From Dolomitihabitans soli (GTDB lineage: Bacteria; Actinomycetota; Actinomycetes; Streptosporangiales; Streptosporangiaceae), in the NCBI RefSeq assembly GCF_022213955.1, contig NZ_JAKNTW010000035.1, positions 62,001-126,000 of the forward strand: a DNA stretch of 64,000 bases, written 5' to 3'. The notes under the pieces were generated by a model, which ran no database searches, was not told the DNA's origin, and saw only the letters and a list, made by a program, of their open reading frames with translations. Below are positions 27,081 to 35,475 of this stretch, piece by piece. The position numbers and the translations under genes are program-made. Each line of letters begins with the position of its first letter. Within the stretch, counting starts at the first letter, position 1.

Positions 27081-27232
27081 GCCCATTCGGGGAAGCGCGC
27101 CGGATTCCGGGTGGGCTGGGTGGTCGCTCGTGACGATGGTCCGAGCCCTGCGGAGAGGGTTGTCCGCTAGGGCGGCGGGTTGTGGGAGTGCCGTAATCAG
27201 GGTGAAATCGGGCGGATGTCATTATTGGCCCC

Positions 27233-28213
27233 ATGTTGGAGGTTGCTGGGCTTGGTGAGGTGGAGGAGCGGGCGTATCGGCTGTTGGTGAAGGCGGCCGA
27301 GGCGGGGGTAGAGGAACTGGCCGGGGAGCTGGGAGCCACGGCGGAGGCGGTCACGGGCGTGTTGTCGTCCTTGCGGGAGCAGGGGCTGGTGCGGGAGACG
27401 CCGGATGGCAGGTTCGTGCCGGTGCCGCCGGACGTCGCGCTGGGGCCGAGGCTGGTGCGGCAGCAGGAGACGCTCGACTGGGCGCGCCGTACGGTGGAGC
27501 AGCTCACGGAGGAGTATCGGGGGAACGTCCGCCGCCGGGACGCCGGGCAGCTCGTGGAGGTGCTGCCCAGCAGGGCGGCGTTGCGGGAGCAGGTACGGCA
27601 CCTGCAGGACAGCGCGCGGGAGGAGGTCCTGTACTTCTGCCGGGCCGGGCACGTGGCGATGCCGTCCGCGGACAACACCGAGGAACTGGACGCGCTGGGC
27701 CGGGGAGTCGACTACCGGGTGATCTACGAGCGGGCGCTGCTCGAAGAACCGGGGATGCTGCCCAATGTGGCATACGGGATCAAACTGGGGGAGCGGGCGC
27801 GGGCGATCACCCTCCTTCCGGTGCGGATGCTGATCGCCGACCGGACTACCGCCCTGTTGCCCCTGGTGCAGCACGCGGGCGGGATGACCGAGCCGACCGG
27901 GGCGGTGGTGCGGGGGAGCAGCCTGCTCGACGCGCTGATCGCGCTGTTCGAGGAGTGCTGGGTGCGGGCGACGCCGATCAGGATCGCGGAGGACGGCGAG
28001 GTAGCGCAGACGTCGCCGTCCTGCCCGCTGGACGCCGACGAGCTGTATCTGCTGTCACTGCTGGTCGCGGGGGTGCCGGACAAGTCGATCGCCACCCAGC
28101 TCGGCCTCAGCCAGCGCACCGTGCAACGACGCGTCTACCACCTGATGGAGCTGGCCGGCGCCCAGACCAGGATGCAACTGGCCTGGCACGCGGCACGGGC
28201 GAGCTGGTTGTGA
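27233..28213 (+). CDS. TrmB-like N-terminus with LuxR-type C-terminal HTH regulator
   Basis: 326 residues. N-terminal winged helix (residues about 8-65: RAYRLLVKAAEAGVEELAGE, ATAEAVTGVLSSLREQGLVR), a middle sensory domain of the TrmB/phospholipase-D-like fold (EEVLYFCRAGHVAMPS), and a C-terminal LuxR-type HTH (about 274-310: VAGVPDKSIATQLGLSQRTV). This design is common in actinobacteria, often with unknown ligand. The ATG at 27233 is the first plausible start. It is the third gene in line after the TROVE-like pair, with a 152-bp gap that probably contains its own promoter; a regulatory link to that pair is possible. Confidence 0.85.
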   Translation: MLEVAGLGEVEERAYRLLVKAAEAGVEELAGELGATAEAVTGVLSSLREQGLVRETPDGRFVPVPPDVALGPRLVRQQETLDWARRTVEQLTEEYRGNVRRRDAGQLVEVLPSRAALREQVRHLQDSAREEVLYFCRAGHVAMPSADNTEELDALGRGVDYRVIYERALLEEPGMLPNVAYGIKLGERARAITLLPVRMLIADRTTALLPLVQHAGGMTEPTGAVVRGSSLLDALIALFEECWVRATPIRIAEDGEVAQTSPSCPLDADELYLLSLLVAGVPDKSIATQLGLSQRTVQRRVYHLMELAGAQTRMQLAWHAARASWL

Positions 28214-28297
28214 GTGCGGCGCCGCCCGGCGGCGGGCCGACTCGGTGCGGGCCCGCTCGGTGCGAGCCGGCGTAAGAGGTGTGCTGCTCGGATAGGC

Positions 28298-28355
28298 GCT
28301 GGTTGCGCTTTGCGCTGGTTGCGTTGGTTGGGCTGGTTGCGCTTTGCGCTGGTTG
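28298..28355. repeat. 24-bp exact direct repeat, G/T-rich
   Basis: GCTGGTTGCGCTTTGCGCTG followed by GTTG occurs at 28298-28321 and again at 28332-28355, 34 bp apart, within a longer run of GGTTG/GGCTGG words that extends to about 28395. It lies in the space between the convergent regulator and protease genes. Confidence 0.85.
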
Positions 28356-28400
28356 GGTGAGGTGGGCTGGTTGTGGGGGTTGGGCTGGTGGGGGGGTGAC

Positions 28401-28426
28401 GGCGCCCGGGGTGGGGCCCGGGCGCC
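28401..28426. terminator. Perfect 10-bp hairpin between convergent genes
   Basis: GGCGCCCGGG (28401-28410) pairs exactly with CCCGGGCGCC (28417-28426) around GTGGGG. It lies 10 bp after the subtilisin stop and can also serve the regulator gene from the other side. There is no U-run. Confidence 0.7.
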
Positions 28427-28435
28427 GTGGGTGGG

Positions 28436-31400
28436 TCAGCGGACGCCGTAGGCCCGGGTGACGGTCTGCTTGATCTGGTTGCCGGCCGTGTCGGTCGCGG
28501 TGACCCGCAGCGAGACGCCGCCGTCCACCGCGGGGTGCGAGACCAGCGTGCTGTAGCGGCCGTTGCCGATCGGCAGTACGTGCAGCCGCTTCCAGGTCTT
28601 CCCGTCGTCATAGGAGTGCTCGGCTGCGAACGACTTGACGGAGGGCCCGGCGGTGAACTTCAGCGGGACCGGAAGGGCGCGGCGCACCTGGCCGTTCAGG
28701 TCGGCGGGGATGTCGTAGTCGACCTTGAGCAGCGGCACCGTAGTGTCCGCGGCCTTCGACTTGAAGGTCCACGCGGTCTCGGTGGCGGTGGCGTACCGCC
28801 ATTCCTCCGAGGTCCGGGTGGTCGACAGCTCCAGGCGGTACTCGGCCTCCTCGGCGACGGCGGGGAAGTCGCCGCGCAGGTTCGGCCGTTCCGCCACCAG
28901 CTCCCCGTTCCGGTAGAACCTGGCCGAAGCGGTGTCCTTGTCGCCGCTTCCCTTGGCGTACCCGTAGTGGCCGGAGGAGTCGACGAACTCGGGGATGTGG
29001 ATGGACAGCGTGTCGCCCGTCCGCTTCTGCGCGACCCCGGCCGGGACGGCGGGCCGTACGACCGCGCCGAACCAGTCTTCGCGGACCACCTTGCCCGGCT
29101 GATACGTCTGCGGCTGTTCGGTGAGCCCGCCCCTGAGCTGGCTCATCGACTCCCAGGTGTACATGTGCTGCACCACGTGCTGCCACTGGGTGTCACCGGC
29201 GCTGACGTACTCGGCGCGCTGGAGCGGGGTGCGGACGATCCGCTGGGTCTCCATCTGGAAGCCGAGGCTGTACGTCTGCCAGGGACGCCAGCCGTACCGC
29301 TGGTCCTTGCCCCAGCCGAAGCCGCCGTACTCGTGGTAGCCCGAGTCCACCCGGGCGGTGTTGCGCCAGTTGACCTCATGGACGACCTCGGCGGGGATGT
29401 GCCCCTGCGAGACCTGCATGACGTCGTAGAGGTAAGGGCTGGCGAAGGCGCCGGTCACCTCGAGTACGGCGTTGCCGGCGCGGACCTTCTCCAGCAGTTT
29501 CCGGCCGTGGTCGAAGGTCGTGTTCAGGGACGGCAGCGGGTCGCGGTCGCCGGTCGGGTTGTAGGGCTGCCACATGGCCCCGCCCTCGCGTCCCACCACG
29601 ACGATCGCCGCCGCGCCGGCCGCCGCCGCGTCGTCGATCTTCCGGTCCCAGTCGCCGGTCATGCCGCTGGCCACCACGACGGCCCGGCCCTTCAGGTCGA
29701 GCTTCGCCAGCTCCTCGGGAGTGCCCTTGCCGCCGTCGACCAGCGGCCAGCGCTTCCTGCCGTCGATCTCCGGCGATCTGATGAACGGGCGCATCGGCAC
29801 GTTCTCGTGGGAACCGGCCAGCTTGGCCGTCACCCGGGGGGCGGCGAGCTGCCAGCGGGAGGCGAACTCGAAGGTGCCGTTCTTGACCGGTTCCGTCGGG
29901 GTGACGGCGAGGTGCTCGACGGACGGGAAGTTCATGGCGCCCTGCGAGATCTTGCGGGAGCCGTACGCGCGGTGGGTGAAGTAGGTGGAGATGCCCTCCT
30001 GGATGACCGGTTCGGCCGTCTTGATCTTCACCGGGTGGGCCTTGCGCGCGTCGAGGACCACCTCCAGGTCGCCGGTGACCTTCAGTTCGGGGATGACGAC
30101 CAGGGAGTCCACCGGGTGCTCGCTCGGGTCCTCGCCCATGATGGCCTGGGTCATGTAGGTGCCCTCGGCCACCTCGACCGTGGTGCCCTCGTGCTCGCGG
30201 TTGATGAAGGTGCGGACGTCGTCGCGCTGCGACGCGCCGTACATCGAGATGACCGGGACCCGGTCGGCCTCGCCCTCCCGGTTCAGACCGGTGAAGTGCA
30301 CCTTGTGCATGCGGCCACGCCGGGTCAGGGCGAGCGAGGTGTGCGCGGAGATCGTGCCGTCGGCGGAGGTCGCGGTGACGTAGCCGGTGTGCCTGCCGTG
30401 CTGGAGCTTGGCCAGATCGACGGTCACCGGAACCTCGGCGGTGCCGCCGGGCGCCACGGTGATCGACGGCGAGCCGAGGCTGACCGCGCCCTCGGCCGGG
30501 TCGGCGCCGTCCAGGTTGTCCAGGCTCGCGGCGAGCGCCAGGGTGACGGGGGCCTCGGTGGCGTTGATGAAGACGGCCTCGCCGGCGGGGGTTCCCGGGT
30601 TGCCGTCCTCGTGCAGGCCGAGGTCGATCACCCCGGTCGCCGTCACGCCCTGCCGTACGACGCGCGTCACGTCGAGGCGTCCGCCGCCCTGCTGGTGCAC
30701 GGACTGGCCGGGGATCGTCTTGGCGGTGGAGACGAGGGCGTCCTTGAGCTGCCCGGCCCTCCACTCGGGGTGACGCTGCTTGAGGATCGCGGCGGCGCCG
30801 GCGACGTGCGGGGTCGCCATCGAGGTGCCGGAGAGCGCGGTGTGCCGGTCGTCGACCGGCTGGCCCAGCGCGGTTTCGGCGGCCCGCGCGGCGATGATCG
30901 ACACGCCGGGGGCGGTGATGTCCGGCTTGGGCGCCTCGTCGAGCCTCGGTCCCCGGCTGGAGAAGGAGGCGAGGGCGTCCGTGGCGTCGACGGCCCCGAC
31001 GGTCAGGGCCGAGGTGGCCGCGCCGGGGGTGCCGACGGTGTAGTCGCCGCCCTCGTTGCCGGCGGCGACCACGAAGAGGCTGCCGGTCTGCTCGGTCAGG
31101 GTGTCGACGCCGACGCTGAGCGGGTCGGTGCCGTCGGTCGCCGAGCCGCCCAGGCTCATGTTGACGACGTCGGCGCCGGACTGCGCGGCCCATTCCATCC
31201 CGGAGAGGATCTGCGACTCGCTGCCCGACCCCCTGTCGTCGAGCACCTTGCCGACGATCAGCTCCGCGCCCGGGGCCACGCCCTTGCGCCTGCCCTCGGA
31301 CGCCGCGCCGAGGCCCGCGACGGTGGCGGCGACGTGGGTGCCGTGCCCGTGGCCGTCCTCGGTGGAGCCGTTGTCGGTGAAGTCGCGCCGGTCGGAGATC

Positions 31401-32107
31401 TTCCCGGCGAGGTCGGGGTGCTCCTCGTCGGCGCCGGTGTCGAGGACGGCGACCTTGACGCCCTTGCCGTCGAAGCCGTCCTGCCACGCCTGCGGGGCTC
31501 CCACCTGGGGAACGCTGTGCTCCAGCGTGGCCTTGATCTTCCCGTCGAGCCAGATCTTCGACAGTCCCCGGTTCAGCCGGGGCTCGTCCGCCCCCGACGA
31601 CCTGACCTGCGCCGCGCCCCACAGGGCCGGCAGGTCATCCTTGTCCGGGGCGACCGCCTGCGCGTTGACGCTGCTCAGTGTGGTTCCCGACGTGACGCCG
31701 GGCAGGGCTCCGCGCTGCTGTCCGCCGTAGACCAGGATGAGCGGGAGGGTCGCGCTGGCCGCGTCGTCGTAGCCCTGCTCGATCAGGTCGCCGACGGCGA
31801 AGAGCCGCCGGTCGACCAGGCCACGGGCGATGTAGGGGACCATGTCGACGGGCGTGATCGTAAGGTCGCCGTCGACCTCCTGGGTGGTGAACCTGATGTC
31901 CTCCCGGCCCTTGCCCGGCCGTACGGTCGCCGCCTGCCGGCCGCCCGCGAACTGCTGGACCTCGACCACGTCACCGGTGATCAGCGTGACCTCGTGGGCG
32001 GCGCCCGCCGTACCCTCGGGTTGCTCCTCCGCTGCGGCGGGCAGAGCGGGTAAAGCCAGTAGTGAGGACGCCACGCCGACAGCGGAGAGACGCGCGAGCC
32101 AACCCAT
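28436..32107 (-). CDS. Secreted subtilisin-like serine protease (S8), 1223 residues
   Basis: A Sec signal peptide (MGWLARLSAVGVASSLLALP, cut near AAAEE), a propeptide-like domain (about 30-195), then a peptidase S8 domain with Asp223 in VAVLDTGAD, His258 in HGHGTHVAATVAG and Ser429 in SGTSMATPHVAGA. Oxyanion Asn is in VVAAGNEGGDY. About 750 residues follow: a stretch with beta-sandwich features, a PA-type insert (GRAVVVASGMTGDWDRKIDD, AAAIVVVGREGGAMW) and an Ig-like end. It resembles the large actinomycete proteases whose C-terminal regions aid substrate binding. The ATG at 32107 opens the signal peptide. Extracellular; its prodomain should keep it inactive until secreted. Confidence 0.92.
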   Translation of the reverse strand: MGWLARLSAVGVASSLLALPALPAAAEEQPEGTAGAAHEVTLITGDVVEVQQFAGGRQAATVRPGKGREDIRFTTQEVDGDLTITPVDMVPYIARGLVDRRLFAVGDLIEQGYDDAASATLPLILVYGGQQRGALPGVTSGTTLSSVNAQAVAPDKDDLPALWGAAQVRSSGADEPRLNRGLSKIWLDGKIKATLEHSVPQVGAPQAWQDGFDGKGVKVAVLDTGADEEHPDLAGKISDRRDFTDNGSTEDGHGHGTHVAATVAGLGAASEGRRKGVAPGAELIVGKVLDDRGSGSESQILSGMEWAAQSGADVVNMSLGGSATDGTDPLSVGVDTLTEQTGSLFVVAAGNEGGDYTVGTPGAATSALTVGAVDATDALASFSSRGPRLDEAPKPDITAPGVSIIAARAAETALGQPVDDRHTALSGTSMATPHVAGAAAILKQRHPEWRAGQLKDALVSTAKTIPGQSVHQQGGGRLDVTRVVRQGVTATGVIDLGLHEDGNPGTPAGEAVFINATEAPVTLALAASLDNLDGADPAEGAVSLGSPSITVAPGGTAEVPVTVDLAKLQHGRHTGYVTATSADGTISAHTSLALTRRGRMHKVHFTGLNREGEADRVPVISMYGASQRDDVRTFINREHEGTTVEVAEGTYMTQAIMGEDPSEHPVDSLVVIPELKVTGDLEVVLDARKAHPVKIKTAEPVIQEGISTYFTHRAYGSRKISQGAMNFPSVEHLAVTPTEPVKNGTFEFASRWQLAAPRVTAKLAGSHENVPMRPFIRSPEIDGRKRWPLVDGGKGTPEELAKLDLKGRAVVVASGMTGDWDRKIDDAAAAGAAAIVVVGREGGAMWQPYNPTGDRDPLPSLNTTFDHGRKLLEKVRAGNAVLEVTGAFASPYLYDVMQVSQGHIPAEVVHEVNWRNTARVDSGYHEYGGFGWGKDQRYGWRPWQTYSLGFQMETQRIVRTPLQRAEYVSAGDTQWQHVVQHMYTWESMSQLRGGLTEQPQTYQPGKVVREDWFGAVVRPAVPAGVAQKRTGDTLSIHIPEFVDSSGHYGYAKGSGDKDTASARFYRNGELVAERPNLRGDFPAVAEEAEYRLELSTTRTSEEWRYATATETAWTFKSKAADTTVPLLKVDYDIPADLNGQVRRALPVPLKFTAGPSVKSFAAEHSYDDGKTWKRLHVLPIGNGRYSTLVSHPAVDGGVSLRVTATDTAGNQIKQTVTRAYGVR

Positions 32108-32459
32108 GAGGCCTCCAGTGATGCGGTATTACCGATCACGAGAGTGGAGGATGGGGACCCTTCACGTCATCACTGTGCACGTGACCAAACCCTGACATGT
32201 CGCGAAAGCGACATCCGGCCAGGCCAAAACCACGGCTCCACGAGGACGCCTCACTCTCCCACAACGCGGCCCCCCTCGCCGGACAGGTCGCACCGTACGC
32301 CCGTAGCTGCTCCGCTGGCCGAAGGCAGCGGCCACCCCCTTGCCGGACGGGTCACACCGTAGACCCGTTGATGCTCCGCCGGCCGAAGGCATTGGGAATG
32401 AGCGCCAGGCCGACCCCGCCGAGCCGGTGGGACGCGCCGCTCGATCCGCCCGCCGGCGT
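32108..32459. other. Protease upstream region with inverted and direct repeats
   Basis: A 352-base gap between the protease start and the GlxA-type gene's stop. The exact inverted repeat ATGTCGC-GAAA-GCGACAT (32197-32214) lies 90 bp upstream of the protease ATG and may be an operator or a GNRA-type hairpin. Two imperfect 64-bp direct repeats (from 32272 and from 32336) share GCCGGAC.GGTC.CACCGTA and GGCCGAAGGCA. No gene is seen. Confidence 0.6.
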
Positions 32460-33455
32460 TCAGCGTCCGCTGGGGACGGGATGGGGTGAGGCTCTGAAGG
32501 TGCGGCGGTAGGCGAGGGGGGCGACGCCGACGGCCGCGTGCAGGTGCTGGCGCAGGGAGACAGCGGTGCTGAAACCGGACAGCGCGGCGACCTGGTCGAC
32601 CGGGAGGCCGGTGGCCTCCAGCAGGTGCCTGGCGTGGTCGACGCGCTGCCGGGTGAGCCACCTGGCGGGACTCAGCCCGGTCTCCTCCCGGAAACGGCGG
32701 GTGAAGGTGCGCACGCTCGTCCGCGCGTGCGCCGCCAGGCCCGCCAGGTCGAGCGGCTCGTCCAGGTGCTCCAGCATCCAGGCGCGGGTCGGGCCCGTGG
32801 TCGCGTCGCCCACCTCCGGCAGCGGCCGTTCGACGAACTGGGCCTGTCCGCCCTCCCGCCAGGGGGCGACCACGCACCGGCGCGCGACCGCGTTGGCGAT
32901 CTCGCTGCCGTGGTCCGCGCGCAGGATGTGCAGGCACAGGTCGATCCCGGCCGCTACGCCCGCGGAGGTCAGGATGTCGCCGTCGTCCACGTACAGCACG
33001 TCGGCGTTGAGCTCCACGCGCGGGAAGAAGGCGCGGAAGCGGTCGGCGTGGCGCCAGTGGGTGGTGGCGGGCCGCCCGTCGAGCAGGCCGGCGGCGGCCA
33101 GCACGAACGCGCCGGTGCAGATCGACACCAGCCGCGCCCGCCCCGCCGCCGCGCGCAGCGCCCCGAGCACCGGCTCGGCGAGCGTGCCCTCCGTCAGCGC
33201 GGGCCCGTCGTGGATACCCGGGATGATCACGGTGTCCGCGTCGCGCAGCGCCTCAAGCCCGTGCTCGCCGACCACCTTGAACCCACCCGACACCTGTACG
33301 GCGGAGCCACCAGGCGTGCACACGACCGTCTCGTAGAGCGGGACGCCCCCTTCGTCCATGTGGAACAGGTGCGTGACGATCCCCAGGTCGAAGGGGGCCA
33401 CCTGGTCCAGCACCAGAATCGCGACACGATGCGCCATGGCTGGATTCTTGCACAT
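32460..33455 (-). CDS. GlxA-type regulator: DJ-1/PfpI domain plus AraC HTH
   Basis: 331 residues. N-terminal amidotransferase-like DJ-1/PfpI domain (VAILVLDQVAPFDLGIVTHL; nucleophile-elbow region VSICTGAFVLAAAGLLDGRP with Cys), C-terminal AraC double HTH (about 225-320: DLAGLAAHARTSVRTFTRRF, ETGLSPARWLTRQRVDHARH, LLEATGLPVDQVAALSGFST). Such GATase1-AraC proteins regulate neighbouring transport or catabolic genes. The ATG at 33455 has GGGAAG five bases upstream; ATG 33437 gives the shorter family N-terminus and is possible. Divergent, 54 bp from an MFS gene that is the likely target. Confidence 0.9.
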   Translation of the reverse strand: MCKNPAMAHRVAILVLDQVAPFDLGIVTHLFHMDEGGVPLYETVVCTPGGSAVQVSGGFKVVGEHGLEALRDADTVIIPGIHDGPALTEGTLAEPVLGALRAAAGRARLVSICTGAFVLAAAGLLDGRPATTHWRHADRFRAFFPRVELNADVLYVDDGDILTSAGVAAGIDLCLHILRADHGSEIANAVARRCVVAPWREGGQAQFVERPLPEVGDATTGPTRAWMLEHLDEPLDLAGLAAHARTSVRTFTRRFREETGLSPARWLTRQRVDHARHLLEATGLPVDQVAALSGFSTAVSLRQHLHAAVGVAPLAYRRTFRASPHPVPSGR

Positions 33456-33509
33456 ATTGGCTTCCCGGCCACTCGTGGTCCCCCGCCGGATTCGTCCAAG
33501 ATGGCCCGC

Positions 33510-34793
33510 ATGACCGTGACCGCCGATCCGCCGCGTACCCCCTTTCGCCTGCACCGGGCCTGGCTCGTCGCCGCCGTGGCTCTGGTGGCCATCGTCGGCG
33601 CGGCCGGTTTCCGGGCCACACCCGGAGTGCTGATCACCCCGCTTGAACAGGAGTTCGGCTGGACACGGGGAAGCATCTCCCTGGCGGTCTCGATCAACCT
33701 CCTGCTGTACGGCCTGACCGCGCCGTTCGCCGCCGCCATGATGGACCGGCTCGGCATCCGCCGCGTCGTCTCCGCCGCCCTGCTGCTGGTGGCCACCGGC
33801 AGCGGACTCACCGTCTTCATGACCGACAGCTGGCAACTCGTCCTGTGCTGGGGGGTGCTGGTCGGGCTGGGCACCGGGTCGATGGCGCTGGCCTTCGTGG
33901 CGACCGTCACCGACCGCTGGTTCGTACGGCACCGCGGGCTGGTGACCGGGGTGCTCACCGCCGGAGGCGCCGCCGGGCAACTCGTCTTCCTGCCGCTGCT
34001 CGCCCACCTGGCCGGGCACCAGGGCTGGCGGACGGCGTCCCTGACGGTGACCGCCGCGGCGCTCGTCGTGGTGCCCCTCGTCTGGTTCCTGCTTCGCGAC
34101 CATCCCGAGGATGTCGGCACCACGGCGCTGGGCGCCGCGCCCGGGACCCCCCGCCGGGTCATCCCGTCGGGCGGCGCGGCGGCCAGGGCACTGCGGGTGC
34201 TCGGGAAGGCGGCGCGCACCAGGTCGTTCTGGCTGCTCGCGGCGGGTTTCGCGATCTGCGGGGCGAGCACCAACGGGCTCGTCGGCACCCATTTCATCCC
34301 GGCGGCGCACGACCACGGCATGCCGGAACAGACCGCCGCCGGGCTGCTCGCCCTCGTCGGGATTTTCGACATCGCCGGTACGGTCGCCTCCGGCTGGCTC
34401 AGCGACCGGGTCGACTCGCGAATCCTGCTCGCCGGCTACTACGCCCTGCGCGGAGCCTCGCTGCTCGTCCTGCCGAGCCTGTTCGCGGCGACCACCGAGC
34501 CGAGCATGCTGATCTTCATCATCTTCTACGGGCTCGACTGGGTGGCGACCGTGCCGCCCACGGTCGCGCTGTGCCGCCGCATCTACGGACCCGACGGAGC
34601 CGTGGTCTTCGGCTGGGTCTTCGCCTCCCACCAGATCGGCGCCGCCTTCGCCGCGCTGGCCGCCGGGCTCACCCGCGACCGCCTCGGCGAGTACACCCCG
34701 GTCTGGTACGGCGCGGGCCTGCTCTGCCTGATCGCCGCCGTGTTGTCGATCGCCATCGTGAAGGGGGCATCCTTGAGGGATGAGCGAGCTTGA
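33510..34793 (+). CDS. MFS transporter (OFA/monocarboxylate-like)
   Basis: 427 residues, twelve helices. Landmarks: GVLITPLEQEFGWTRGSISL after helix 1, the loop MMDRLGIRRVVSAALLL (motif A-like) between helices 2 and 3, WFVRHRGLVTGVLTAGGAAG, and GWLSDRVDSRILLAGYYALR between helices 8 and 9. These fit the MFS group that carries monocarboxylates and related anions; the true substrate is unknown. ATG 33510 is chosen, with ATG 33501 three codons upstream as alternative. Divergent from the GlxA-type regulator and overlapping the next gene by 14 bases. Confidence 0.88.
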   Translation: MTVTADPPRTPFRLHRAWLVAAVALVAIVGAAGFRATPGVLITPLEQEFGWTRGSISLAVSINLLLYGLTAPFAAAMMDRLGIRRVVSAALLLVATGSGLTVFMTDSWQLVLCWGVLVGLGTGSMALAFVATVTDRWFVRHRGLVTGVLTAGGAAGQLVFLPLLAHLAGHQGWRTASLTVTAAALVVVPLVWFLLRDHPEDVGTTALGAAPGTPRRVIPSGGAAARALRVLGKAARTRSFWLLAAGFAICGASTNGLVGTHFIPAAHDHGMPEQTAAGLLALVGIFDIAGTVASGWLSDRVDSRILLAGYYALRGASLLVLPSLFAATTEPSMLIFIIFYGLDWVATVPPTVALCRRIYGPDGAVVFGWVFASHQIGAAFAALAAGLTRDRLGEYTPVWYGAGLLCLIAAVLSIAIVKGASLRDERA

Positions 34794-35475
34794 CAAGCGG
34801 GTCCTGCCCCTCGTCGTCAGGATCGAGCGGGCCGAGCCGCCCGAGCGCACCGACGCGCTGGAGGCCGCCGCCCACGCGGTGCTGACGCTGCTGACCGACC
34901 CCCGTGCGAACGACGGCGAGTGGGCCGAGGCGGTGCGCGCCTGGGAGACGATCGGGATCAGGAAGGTCGTGCGCAGGGCCCGCGGCGCGGAGTGGCGGCG
35001 GGTGCTCGCCCTCGAAGGGATCACCGTGGCCGTACGCACCGCCGAGGTCAGGGTGCACCCGCCCGTGCCGCTCGACGACTGGCCGAAAGATCTTTCCAGG
35101 CTGCAGGTGAAGGGCACCGAACTGGCCGACGCCACGCCGCCGCCGCCCGCCTCGGGCCCCGTGCTCTGGCTGAACCCCGGGCTGGAGATGTCGGCGGGCA
35201 AGGCCATGGCGCAGGCCGGGCATGCCGCCCAGCTGGCCTGGTGGGGGAGCGACCTCGCGGCCAGGCAGGCGTGGCTGGCCGACGGCCTGGCCGTCGCCGT
35301 GCGGACGGCCAGGACCGGCCAGTGGGACGAGCTGGCCGGCAGCGGACTGCCCATGGTGCGCGACGCCGGGTTCACCGAGCTTGAGCCCGGTTCGTGCACG
35401 GCCGTCGCGGAGGCTCCCTGGCTGTGGGAGGGCGGCTACCGGCCCGCCGCGCGGGGCCCGCTCACCGGATCTTGA
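34780..35475 (+). CDS. Peptidyl-tRNA hydrolase Pth2-like domain protein
   Basis: 231 residues. The C-terminal half carries WLNPGLEMSAGKAMAQAGHA (about residues 129-148), the Pth2 signature with its conserved Lys, followed by a His and a long helix AAQLAWWGSDLAARQAWL; the 100-residue N-terminal part is an extension found in the actinobacterial group. Pth2 enzymes cleave peptidyl-tRNA in archaea and eukaryotes; in actinobacteria this gene is an extra to the usual Pth, so its duty is uncertain. It overlaps the MFS stop by 14 bases and its own stop overlaps the convergent DUF3616 gene. Confidence 0.85.
   Translation: MSELDKRVLPLVVRIERAEPPERTDALEAAAHAVLTLLTDPRANDGEWAEAVRAWETIGIRKVVRRARGAEWRRVLALEGITVAVRTAEVRVHPPVPLDDWPKDLSRLQVKGTELADATPPPPASGPVLWLNPGLEMSAGKAMAQAGHAAQLAWWGSDLAARQAWLADGLAVAVRTARTGQWDELAGSGLPMVRDAGFTELEPGSCTAVAEAPWLWEGGYRPAARGPLTGS

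Noticed and set aside
28427-32053. A 1208-residue open frame on the plus strand
   Set aside because: It is the antisense of the subtilisin gene: arginine, glycine and aspartate rich with no domain; the minus strand has a signal peptide and the S8 triad.
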